Part shown: positions 31,678-40,585 of the stretch, in pieces
Layout of the letters: each line of letters opens with the position of its first letter
Numbering within the stretch: the first letter of the stretch is position 1
NCBI RefSeq assembly: GCF_000182565.1
Contig: NW_015971546.1
Coordinates: 248,001 to 312,000, forward strand
Origin: Spizellomyces punctatus DAOM BR117
Taxonomy: Eukaryota; Chytridiomycota; Chytridiomycetes; Spizellomycetales; Spizellomycetaceae
DNA: 64,000 nt
Reading direction: 5' to 3'
The notes under the pieces: model-generated
Database searches by the model: none
What the model was told of the DNA's origin: nothing
Seen by the model: the letters and a program-made list of their open reading frames with translations, nothing else
Translations under genes and position numbers: made by a program

Positions 31678-31686
31678 TATATAACC
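31678..31686 (-). promoter_or_regulatory. TATA box of the aldo-keto reductase gene
   Basis: TTATATAAAG on the minus strand lies about 85 nt before the AKR start codon at 31595, inside the 291-nt intergenic region shared with the Nudix gene. A PuAGCCG-rich, CGGAAG-containing stretch at 31730-31890 is closer to the Nudix side. Confidence 0.4.
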
Positions 31687-31886
31687 ATTGCATGCGGCGT
31701 CATTCCCGGTGTTCCGGCCACAAGTTCTCCGCCTCGGTCTTCCGGAGGCGGCTTCTCCGCACGCCCTCAAGGCTCACAAAGGGAACACGATCGCAATGTG
31801 TCATCGCTATTACTAATCCTCTGTTGTCATGGTGTGGTTGATCACGTAAGAGGCATTCCGCCCTTCCGGAAGCCCGAAGACAAAAA

Positions 31887-32932
31887 ATGTCAATCACTCT
31901 CCTCGTCTACCCAACCGCACCAGCATCACTCTCCACGCCGCATTTCACGCCAGAGGTCCTCGCATCTCCCACCTCTAACCTGGCATGCGATATTATTGTC
32001 CTCACGCTTGGAGGCACGCATGATGGCGCGCCTGACGAAAAGGAAGCATGCCAAGAGATTGCGGTTCGGATTCGCAAAGAACAGGGCAAAGGTGTTTTCA
32101 TTATATTGTGGAGTGAACAAGTCAGCCAAAGTGCCATAGAAAGAACACGATGGCAAAAGATTGGTATCAACATGATCACTTGCATCCCAACGCACCTCAC
32201 CAGTGTTCTCTCCACTCTCCACACCCTCCTTACTTTATCACCCACCAATACAATGTATCCATGTCCCCACTGTCCAGCATGTCTTCCCCTCGAAGCCCTC
32301 CAAATCCATTTACCCCTCTACCATACCCAAGAACCTAATCGCAAATCTTCTTGTCCCATCTGCGGAGCCCACCCACGGTTTTTGGCTGTACATGTTCATA
32401 CGCACAACACAGAGCCCGGACACCGCTTGCCGCTCTTTGCACTTGTGGTGTGTATAAAGGACAATAAAGTCCTTTTAGTGGATGAGGTAGCAGGGCAGGG
32501 ATGGTGGATTCCTGGTGGGGGCGTCGATCCAGGTGAGGATTTCTGTGAGGCGGCCACGCGGGAGGTGTGGGAAGAGACGGGGATGGAAGTCGAATTAAAA
32601 GGGGTGCTGAGGATCGAAGTGTCGCCAGGAGAGGGATACCCGAGAATGAGAGTGATCTTTTATGCAGAGGTGTGTGCTTGTGTTATTGGGTTCATTGCGA
32701 GCATTTTTTTTATGAAACGTGCCATTAGCCAATATCCACTAGCCCGCCACCCAAATCCATACCTGACTATGAAAGCGCTGGAGCTTGCTTTGTTTCTCCA
32801 ACAGAACTGGATTCCCTTCCCCTCCGAGGACGCGAGCCCGTCCTCTGGTGCACCTACCTCCAACAAGGCGGGATCATCCATTCGTTGAGTGTAATGGGTA
32901 AAGAGTGGGCGCGACCTGCTATCGGATCTTGA
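31887..32932 (+). CDS. Nudix hydrolase with N-terminal Cys/His-rich module
   Basis: Exons 31887-32669 and 32729-32932; 328 aa. Nudix box GX5EX7REXXEEXG is complete: GGVDPGEDFCEAATREVWEE followed by TGM. Nudix enzymes hydrolyse nucleoside diphosphates linked to a moiety X. Before it, about residues 125-180, lie CPHCPAC and a C2H2-like CPICGAHPRFLAVHVHTH, an unusual addition that may bind zinc or RNA. The intron matters: reading through gives a hydrophobic VCACVIGFIASIFF tail, while splicing at FYAE/PISTSPPPKS restores a typical C-terminus (PDYESAGACFVSPTELDSLP) up to the stop at 32930-32932. Substrate unknown. Divergent partner of the AKR gene inside the repeat island. Confidence 0.88.
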
Positions 32933-33076
32933 ATTATCATACTTGAAGCAATGATAATAGGACAGAGTTCAAGGGACTGGTCAAAGGGCAGGTTTTGGGA
33001 ACGTTTTAAAAGACTCTTTACATGTATTACATCCATCAATAGTACAAATGCAACTGATATATTGGGTCGGATTATC

Positions 33077-33177
33077 CCAAAGTCCCGCATCAATTATTTA
33101 CACTGATACAATATACATGAGTGGTGAACTTCTTCCAAAGTCCCACTTCAATTTATTACACTCTGCAGTATACATGA
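33077..33177. repeat. tandem direct repeat, two units of about 44 and 43 nt
   Basis: CCAAAGTCCC..TCAATT-ATTTACACT...ATATACATGA at 33077 and again at 33135, separated by 13 nt. It lies immediately beyond the distal end of element P3 and may mark its boundary. Confidence 0.6.
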
Positions 33178-33240
33178 AGCAGTAGTAGTAGTAGTAGTAG
33201 TTTATTCGGGCGCGACAGCGAAGTAGTAGTAGTAGTAGTA

Positions 33241-33650
33241 GAAGTGATGCCAGAGGCGAGACGCAAAAGCGAGTGATGCAAAGCAAAAGTGATGCCAGAG
33301 GCGAGACGCAAAAGCGAGTGATGCAAAGCAAAAGTAATGCCAGAGGCGAGACGCAAAAGCGAGTGATGCAAAGCAAAAGTAATGCCAGAGGCGAGACGCA
33401 AAAGCGAGTGATGCAAAGCAAAAGTAATGCCAGAGGCGAGACGCACAGCGGAAGATGCCAGAGGCGAGACGCACAGCGGGAGATGCCAGAGGCGAGACGC
33501 AAAAGCGAGTGATGCAAAGCAAAAGTAATGCCAGAGGCGAGACGCAAAAGCGAGTGATGCAAAGCAAAAGTAATGCCAGAGGCGAGACGCAAAAGCGAGT
33601 GATGCAAAGCAAAAGTAATGCCAGAGGCGAGACGCAAAAGCGAGTGGGAG
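33241..33650 (-). repeat. 45-bp tandem array
   Basis: About seven near-identical units containing GATGCAAAGCAAAAGTAATG and CCAGAGGCGAGACGCAAAAG on the plus strand, interrupted at 33440-33490 by shorter units (ATGCCAGAGGCGAGACGCAC). Continued at 33650-33880 by 28-44 nt variants (GACGCAACAGCGAGAGACGC). Near identity implies recent expansion or homogenisation. Confidence 0.85.
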
Positions 33651-33899
33651 ATGCCAGAGGCGAGACGCAACAGCGAGAGACGCAACAGCGGGAGATGCCA
33701 GAGGCGAGACGCAACAGCGAGAGACGCAACAGCGGGAGATGCCAGAGGCGAGACGCAAAAGCGAGAGACGCACAGCGGGAGATGCCAGAGGCGAGACGCA
33801 CAGCGAGAAATGCCAGAGGCGAGACGCAACAGCGGGAGATGCCAGAGGCGAGACGCAAAAGCGAGAGACGGAAAAGACGACGGCGGGTGCGCGATCTTC

Positions 33900-33943
33900 T
33901 TCGCTGTTGCCTCTCCTTTTGGCGAAGAAGAGGCAACAGCGAA
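33900..33943. repeat. perfect 15-bp inverted repeat in element leader
   Basis: TTCGCTGTTGCCTCT (33900-33914) and its exact complement AGAGGCAACAGCGAA (33929-33943), with a 14-nt loop. The same hairpin occurs in P4 at about 35563-35607. In transcripts started at the TATA box it would lie near the 5' end. Confidence 0.75.
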
Positions 33944-33995
33944 AGCTGGAATGAACGCGATAAAGGATTGGGGGGAAACGCGAGAGGGATGCGCT

Positions 33996-34003
33996 CTTTT
34001 ATA
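33996..34003 (-). promoter_or_regulatory. TATA box of element P3
   Basis: TATAAAAG on the minus strand with the same flanking blocks as in P1, P2 and P4. Confidence 0.6.
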
Positions 34004-34216
34004 GAGGAGGATTTTCTGGTCTGACGTGTCATTGTGTCTGCTCTCCACCAATAGGAACGTGGCACAGTACTGATATTAGGTAATTGGCAAATCCACCCAC
34101 TCTCCACCAATAGGAACGTGGCACAGTACAAGGTAATTGTACAACCCATCCACTTAGGTAATTGTACAATCCACCCACTCTCCACCAATAGGAACGTGGC
34201 ACAGCACATTAGGTAA

Positions 34217-34530
34217 TGGCGTGATCCCACATGATCAGATACATCCCATAAATCAAGTACAACGGGTACTCCCCAAAATAACGTACTGTCGCATGACCAG
34301 ACGCGTCGATAAATGATTTAACATCGGACTTGACGCGGAAAGTCTAAGATCAGCATTGACTCTGTTTTCCTCTACTTTTCTACATATTAAAAACTAGTTT
34401 AACATGCATACCCTGCAATATTTGTGAAAATTGTCAAAAGGAAATCGGTCTAAGTGTTGGCCGTGTCCAATTAAGGTTTGGGGGGTTATACTTGATTTAT
34501 GGACGCGTCTGATCAGGTGGGATCACGCCA
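34217..34530. mobile_element. MITE-like element with about 45-bp terminal inverted repeats
   Basis: Ends TGGCGTGATCCCAC (34217) and GTGGGATCACGCCA (34530) are exact inverted repeats; similarity continues inward for about 45 nt (TGATCAGA, CCATAAATCAAGTA). Length 314 nt, AT-rich, no coding capacity: a non-autonomous DNA-transposon profile. I could not see a clear target-site duplication (flanks ...AGGTAA / GTACAA...). A related composite copy is at 27491-28470. Confidence 0.75.
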
Positions 34531-34849
34531 GTACAACGAGTATCGAATATATGATGGGACAGATCACAGCAGAAACAAATGCGTTAAACCAGGTTTGATG
34601 GCATGGCCATACCGCCTTAGCAATTGCTATGAAATAGTGCGTTGAATGAATGCAACCACAACGAACCCACAATGGAAGAAAGTACAAAATATTAAATTCA
34701 AACCGCTGTATTAACCGCTGTTTGGTGTCCCATCATACTCGACACAGTACTACGGAGTGGCGTTGAGAAACGACCCTCGTAACCCCCGTGACCCCACGTG
34801 ACCCAAATCCAGAACACTGTCACGTGTGGTGCGAAAGCAAGTGATGGAG

Positions 34850-34966
34850 TAGTAGTAGTAGTTTATTTGGGCGCGACAGCGAAGAAGTAGTAGTAGTAGT
34901 AGTAGAGCGCGACAGCGAAGAAGTACTAGTAGTAGTAGTAGTAGTAGTAGTAGAGCGCGACAGCGA

Positions 34967-34998
<32 letters not shown>

Positions 34999-35011
34999 AG
35001 CGCGACAGCGA

Positions 35012-35043
<32 letters not shown>

Positions 35044-35059
35044 GAGAGCGCGACAGCGA

Positions 35060-35124
<65 letters not shown>

Positions 35125-35137
35125 AGCGCGACAGCGA

Positions 35138-35181
<44 letters not shown>

Positions 35182-35345
35182 AGTAGTAGAAGTGATGCCA
35201 AAGGCGGTGATGCAAAGCAAGAAGTAGTAGTAGTAGTAGTAGAGTAGTAGAAGTGATGCCAAAGGCGGTGATGCAAAGCAGATGACGCAAAGCGAGTGAT
35301 GCCAAAGGCGGTGATGCAAAGCAAGAAGTAGTAGTAGTAGTAGTA
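34850..35345 (+). repeat. TAG-triplet microsatellite with GCGCGACAGCGAAGAAG spacers
   Basis: Runs of 5 to 20 TAG triplets separated by six or so copies of AGCGCGACAGCGAAGAAG, then by AAGTGATGCCAAAGGCGGTG-type units. A higher-order repeat in which a triplet run and an 18-nt spacer expanded together. Confidence 0.85.
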
Positions 35346-35658
35346 GTAGTAGAAGAGATGCCAAAGGCGGTGATGCAAAGCAGATGACGCAAAGCGAGTG
35401 ATGCCAAAGGCGGTGATGCAAAGCAAGTAGTAGTAGTAGTGATGCCAGAGGCGAGACGCAAAAGCGAGTGATGCAAAGGAAAAGTGATGCCAGAGGCGAG
35501 ACGCAAAAGCGAGAGACGCAACAGCGAGAGACGGAAAAGACGACGGCGGGTGCGCGATCCTCTTTGCTGTTGCCTCTCCTTTTGGCGAAGAAGAGGCAAC
35601 AGCGAAAGCTGGAATGAACGCGATAAAGGATTGGGGGGAAACGCGAGAGGGATGCGCT

Positions 35659-35666
35659 CTTTTATA
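35659..35666 (-). promoter_or_regulatory. TATA box of element P4
   Basis: TATAAAAG on the minus strand, preceded by CCAAT and TGACACGTCA-like elements as in the other copies. Confidence 0.6.
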
Positions 35667-36187
35667 ATGGGGCGATCTGGTCTGACGTGTCTTTGGGTGT
35701 CTACTCTCTCCACCAATAGGAACGTGGCACAGTCAATTCGGTAATTGTACAACCCATGCAGCATTTGTACAACCGTGTGTGTGCACTGGATTGGTTCGAA
35801 CGTTGGAAACTAATGCTTTTGGTCTGAAGATACCACTTATATATTTACATTTGTACGGTATACACATGACAGACACATTATCAATATCTTCAACTTTAAA
35901 CATCACGAAGAAGATATCGTCAAGGTCCAGTGTGGAACTTCTCGTTTATGTATTGCGGGTTTTTTTGATATCTGGACCTGCATACTTGTACTTTAGTAGT
36001 AGTCCTTGCAGCCCATGTAAGGCACATGTGTATGGCTACATCTGCCACAACCCTTTTGACGAAATAATACTTGTTTATTGCTGATACTGTACTTGTTTTT
36101 TCTTGACTTCCCGCCTGGATCTTCCATCCTACCTAATTCCCTACTCAAAAAGTCTACGTACTCGATAAACTCTACATACTCAGATTC

Positions 36188-38551
36188 CTAAACTCCCCTC
36201 CTCCGTCCCACCGGCTTTGGTTTTGGATAAATAACATGTCGATCTCCCTGGACAGCTTCCTTCAAAGTTGAAGGGGGTTTCCCTTGGACGTAGGGTGGCC
36301 AGTACTCTGACCGACCTGTGATGGTCGTTGCAGACTGAATGTGCTATGGCGTAGTGTTAGCCCCCATCTGGGTATTGCTGCCTAGCATTCACTTTCTTTT
36401 TGTACCTGCATTCCAAGATGAGCGTCTTGTTCCTTTTGCTGCTTTTCAGCTCGCTTACGGTCGTCGACAAGGCGATCCAAGTCAGCATGGTAGGCTACCG
36501 CCGAACGATGGTCAATGTGTCGGCCCTGTGCACGTTGAATTAGAAGGACAAACATTCGATCAAGGGAGTTAGGGTTTGTACCGTGTCCATGATGTCCGAG
36601 TATCGATGACGGGGATTTGCACGGTGATATGTGTTGTCAGAACCCCATTTCCACGGATCTAGTCTGGCCTAATGTGATGATGAACGATGCAGGCCAAAGA
36701 GTAAGCAATCCATGGAAAAGCGCCAATGACCAAAAGTGTTATTTAACCTGTACCTGTTGCGCCGCCTCATACCCAAGCTGTGGTGCGTCTTGTCCTAAAG
36801 GGAACTTGCTCATCATGATGCCACTTCAAAAAAAAAAAAATCTGTAGGACCTTACCTGTCCATTCTGGTCGGTATCCTTGCCCATACAATGGCGCGCTCT
36901 GCGTCATGAGCGGACGGGTAGGGCTCGACTCGTCAATCAACTACAAAAAAGCATCACCGTAAGAAATAGATAAAAAGCGATATCCTCAACAAGCACAACA
37001 GTGTCCCTAAAATACTTGTATTACGACACAATACAAAAGTGCAGTAGCACACCCCTCACGCCCGACTATAAAAGAACCGAATATCATTGCACGCATTCGG
37101 AATAACAGCGCTTACTTTCAGATCCCTTCTCAATCCAGCGCGATGGGCGTCGAGTTGGTGGGTAACCGGGTGCAAAAGGGGCGCACCAGCCCCAGGACGG
37201 CCGAAATGAAAGTAAACATCCTATAAAACAATGTGAGTACAGTTTGGATGCCTAGTTGCATGCAACATACATACGTTGGTTTCATCACGGGGGTGTAGAT
37301 GCGATGCGATCCCACCGTGATCTGTAAAATCCTCTCGGGGTGTTGCTCCAATATCCGTTTTCACGCGACGGGTTTTAGATGTTGTCGATGTGATTGGGAG
37401 GCTGTTGAGAATGTTTGTTGGGTCTGCACGGAAGACTGTATAAATTAAATGCACAGAAAAACCTGGAGCGAGAAAACGCTACCTTGATGCATATTGGGTT
37501 TCTTGGCGTGGGATGCAGGGTAGGATGTCCGATCTCGCCATGAAATAGGGTCGACATTCGATCCTGCCTGTTCATGTATTGCAACGTGCGGTGGCGGCTA
37601 TTCACCCAATAGAATAAGAACTCGGTCCTCATAGCGAAATGCTTTGCGGCACACTTACCGGCTGAACCTGTCCCACATCCCTCTTATGCATTCGCGTCGC
37701 ATGCGTATGTGCCTCGCCCAACCCGGCAAACAACCCCTGCATTGGATCCTTAGCCTTTGAAAAATGGGTGACTGGGTCTACCAGTTTACCTTTTGATCTG
37801 CGACGGCTGCTTCGTACTGCTGACGGAGGCGCTCGGCGCGATGCTGGCTCGGTGCTGCGTCTGCTGCTTGTTAAAGTCTTTTCTAATGGGTCTTAGACAG
37901 TGTACTTACCAAATGTTTTTGAGTCTGCTATGACGCGACCATTCGGCTAGAAGTGACATGCATAATTGATGACCCAGAACATACAGGTATCCATCCCATG
38001 TAGAACCTACCTTGCTAATCTGCTCTTTGCTTTCCTCCTTTTTGTCCACAATAACTCTCTTGTGATCAAACGGCCATTCAAACCGTTTTGCTTCCTCTCT
38101 CCTCATTTCCTTTTCCATCTTTTTCCTTTCCTCCTTCTCCTTCAACTGCACCTCAGCCCAATGCGCTAGCTCCTTCTTCATCTCCTGTCGACGCTCTTGT
38201 ACGTCTTCTGGGATGCTGTAGATGGCATTCGCAATGCTGGGGCCTTTATGCGCATTGGGAAGAGGCTGGGTGGTGTGTCCTCCAAAATAGATGGGGATAT
38301 TGGAGGTGGATTGCTTGGGTTGAGCTGTGCATTGAATTAACATGCTGTCATGTGTTGGATGCAAAAGCTACCGCACCTGTATACTGCGGGCCCGTACGAA
38401 GGCTTCCATCCAAGTTTATAGATGTCCCAAGATGATCTTGGTGCCATCTGCCATGGTTCATACGTGGTACGTGTGGGCCTTGTACTTCCATGCTTGCTTC
38501 TCTAACTTGTATAGGTCGGCCAGTGGGCGCGGAGGACGTGGCCAACGACAT
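36188..38551 (-). CDS. conserved-looking orphan protein, 13 exons
   Basis: Exons (plus coordinates, 5' to 3' of gene): 38377-38551, 38011-38324, 37910-37946, 37790-37866, 37659-37748, 37483-37567, 37275-37435, 37116-37220, 36856-36940, 36754-36794, 36582-36668, 36406-36525, 36188-36334. All introns are GT-AG, mostly 42-90 nt (one 175), and all 13 exons keep one frame: 507 aa. The fourth exon has a NAG-NAG acceptor (one residue optional). Features: acidic/basic coiled-coil segment (ERRQEMKKELAHWAEVQLKE), motif VYFHFGRPGAGAPLLHP, WKWGSDNTYHRANPRHRYSD, and a C-terminal WPPYVQGKPPSTLKEAVQGD. No signal peptide or membrane span. I do not recognise the family; style (short conserved Pro/Gly motifs around coiled coil) recalls flagellar/basal-body proteins, which is only a guess. 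Divergent from the F-box/SPRY gene. Confidence 0.85.
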
Positions 38552-38934
38552 TTTAAAAATGTTTTAAAAAAGAAAATCAAGATTGCATTAGGGAGTAATC
38601 ATTGCGAGGCGATCCTGCAGACATTTGCGGGTATGATGCACGAGCATATTGTCCTCGCCATTGTTATGACAGACATACGGTACATACTGTTGAATGTCAC
38701 CGTGAGGTAAAAAACTCAGGATCATCCGTCTATTATTAGTGCTTGCATCGGTTTTTAGCTTATGTGAACACGATCTGTGGCTTGGAGGTATTTCATAATC
38801 GGCGGTACTGCACTGTCACACTGTCACAGAAAACAGCAAAACGATTTTCCTCGGACACCAAAAGATATGGGACCTACACCCCACATGACTTTTGGCTGTA
38901 ATCATGGCCTGCAGCGTCGCTTCTGCCTTCCTTC
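38552..38934. other. shared intergenic promoter region
   Basis: 383 nt between two divergent start codons (13-exon orphan and F-box/SPRY gene). No TATA box seen; includes a duplicated ACTGTCACA at about 38813-38828. Likely a bidirectional promoter. Confidence 0.45.
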
Positions 38935-40428
38935 ATGGCCCCCCAGGATCTATCCTCCCTACCGGCAGAGTTACTGTTGGCCGTGACAGAGTTCCTGGAT
39001 GCGGAAACCTACATCCGTCTGTCTCAAACCTGTAGTCTATTCCGGTACCTCCTCTTTAATTCTCCCCGAAGATGGGCATTCGGAGCGAATCCAGACGTTC
39101 TGCTGACACATTCAGGGCTTGACGTCACGTTTACGCAGAACCACGGTCCTGATGCATCGGACCTGCTGTACGATTCGGTGATTACCGTTTTGGAAGAGCG
39201 GAATGGAACAGTGAGGTACAATAGGGTGTATCGCGGCTTGCGATGCCGTGGGGACCGGTCTGTGGTCGGTGGGATGCCGCTGTGTGTCTTGCCAATTGGG
39301 TGGAAGCAACGTACGAATCCCTCCATGGCATACTACGAAATCAAAGTAACAAGTACACACGATGGGACATGGCGCATTGGGTTAGCGAGAGAGGGCTACT
39401 CGTCTGTTCACCCTGTTGGAATCTTGCCGTATAGTGTTGGATACTGCAGTGAAGACGGCTCTGTAGCTCTCGGTCATCGGGACGGGGAACGCTTTCAATT
39501 TGCGCCACCATGGAAGAGTGGAGATATTGTTGGGTGTGGGTATCTCGTTGATCAGGGCGACACACTCGCAACGGTATTTTTCACTCTGAATGGCTTCTGG
39601 GTAGGTGATGCACCGTATGTGATCACTAGCACGCCATATGACTATCGGGAGATATGGTTCCCAGTCGTGACGTCCTCAGTGGGCTGCCAAGTGCAAATAA
39701 ACCTTGGACAAGAGCCCTTTGCGTATAAGCTTGCGAACAGTATGTCGGGCGCCACACATTTGGCTACTAAGCGCTTGTGGCCGAGGCCAAGATGCGTGGA
39801 TGCCACTTCAGCTACGTCGGACCTTGTCATGGCACCTAATCCCCTTCCTCACCCCTCCGACCCATACATTTCAGCCGTCCTCCCATCACCCTACACACTC
39901 CACTTCCCAGATATTGGCTCCACAACAGCCCGCTCCTGCTTCTCAACAAAACCCATCCCGCCACAGTTTTACTACGAACTCGTCGTACTGGATCCTGGAC
40001 CCAACTTTAACAGTTTTCTCTCCTTTGGCCTGGCCACAAAACCTTACTCTTCCTTTCATCATATTGGATGGGATGCTCACAGTATCGGCTACCACACCGA
40101 TGACGGACGGGTCTACCACGGAGCGTTCGCAAAAGGCATCAAATACGATACAGATCTGGAACTTGCTGGCGTGCAGCGTGGTACGGTGCTGGGATGTGGG
40201 TATGATGCCGGGGTGGGGTCTGTGTATTTTACGAGGGATGGAAGGTTCCTGGGAACGGCTGGTGAGGGGATTTGGGGGGAGTTATATGTGGCTGTCGCAG
40301 CGATTAGAGCATGGAAGGTGGAAGTTAATTTTGGGAAACGGGCGTTTGTTTATCATCCGAAGGAGGAGGATGTGGGTTTGGGACAGTCATTTCCCCTCGT
40401 TCACCTTCAACACACGCCTCGAATATAA
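38935..40428 (+). CDS. F-box protein with two SPRY domains
   Basis: 497 aa, single exon. F-box at about residues 5-45 (LSSLPAELLLAVTEFLDAET, followed by CSLFRYLLFNSPRRW). Then two SPRY/B30.2 repeats, about 95-265 and 310-485, each with the typical strands: YYEIKVTSTHDGTWRIGLAR, SVGYCSEDGSVALGHRDGER, GDIVGCGYLVDQGDTLATVFFT in the first and YYELVVLDPG, SIGYHTDDGRVYHG, GTVLGCGYDAGVGSVYFTRD in the second. F-box proteins recruit substrates to SCF ubiquitin ligases through Skp1; SPRY supplies the binding surface, as in Fbxo45/GUSTAVUS-type receptors. Tandem SPRY after an F-box is less common and suggests bivalent substrate recognition (inference). Substrate unknown. Confidence 0.88.
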   Translation: MAPQDLSSLPAELLLAVTEFLDAETYIRLSQTCSLFRYLLFNSPRRWAFGANPDVLLTHSGLDVTFTQNHGPDASDLLYDSVITVLEERNGTVRYNRVYRGLRCRGDRSVVGGMPLCVLPIGWKQRTNPSMAYYEIKVTSTHDGTWRIGLAREGYSSVHPVGILPYSVGYCSEDGSVALGHRDGERFQFAPPWKSGDIVGCGYLVDQGDTLATVFFTLNGFWVGDAPYVITSTPYDYREIWFPVVTSSVGCQVQINLGQEPFAYKLANSMSGATHLATKRLWPRPRCVDATSATSDLVMAPNPLPHPSDPYISAVLPSPYTLHFPDIGSTTARSCFSTKPIPPQFYYELVVLDPGPNFNSFLSFGLATKPYSSFHHIGWDAHSIGYHTDDGRVYHGAFAKGIKYDTDLELAGVQRGTVLGCGYDAGVGSVYFTRDGRFLGTAGEGIWGELYVAVAAIRAWKVEVNFGKRAFVYHPKEEDVGLGQSFPLVHLQHTPRI

Positions 40429-40585
40429 AGGTCCAGAGCACCCCGTACGTATGAATATCCAACCCAACCAGATTACTTTAATTTTATAAGATGCCTCATA
40501 TATAGACTGTTTACTTAAGAATGTCCAAGCAATGCTAATGATGCAGCCATATGTATAAAACGAAACCATTATAATTTCGGTTCTA

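Larger units (their letters stand above)
33180..34205 (-). mobile_element. promoter-linked tandem-repeat element, copy P3
   Basis: Read on the minus strand: inverted-CCAAT/E-box units (34205-34035), TATA box 33996-34003, leader GAGCGCATCCCTCTCGCG, TTCATTCCAGCTTTCGCTGTTGCC, a 15-bp-stem hairpin (33900-33943), then about 640 nt of tandem arrays, ending in GCTGTCGCGCCCGAATAAA and CTA triplets at 33183-33225. P4 has the same order and the same distal end. Long open frames exist on both strands only because the unit length is a multiple of three and stop-free. No transposase or terminal inverted repeats. Confidence 0.7.
34840..35745 (-). mobile_element. promoter-linked tandem-repeat element, copy P4
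   Basis: On the minus strand: CCAAT/E-box unit (about 35705-35745), TATA box 35659-35666, leader GAGCGCATCCCTCTCGCG, 15-bp hairpin, CGTCTCGCCTCTGGCATCAC units, GATGCCAAAGGCGGTGATGC-type units (35185-35430), then CTA-triplet arrays interspersed with CTTCTTCGCTGTCGCGCTC, ending AAATAAACTACTACTACT. Same distal end as P3 (CGCTGTCGCGCCC-AATAAA). Long frames with runs of Leu, Tyr or Thr here are translation of triplets, not proteins. Confidence 0.7.

Noticed and set aside
33241-33880. CRISPR-like array
   Set aside because: Units are contiguous tandem copies without unique spacers, and the host is eukaryotic.
33098-34230. Long overlapping frames of 205-342 codons on both strands
   Set aside because: They are translations of the 45-bp array and the TATA/leader block; composition is repetitive and all frames are open by unit length.
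34217-34530. Assignment of the TIR element to Tc1/mariner or hAT
   Set aside because: No TA or 8-bp target-site duplication is visible, and no transposase is present to decide.
34750-35764. Poly-Leu, poly-Tyr and poly-Thr proteins of 166-314 codons
   Set aside because: Three frames of the CTA triplet; no conserved domain.
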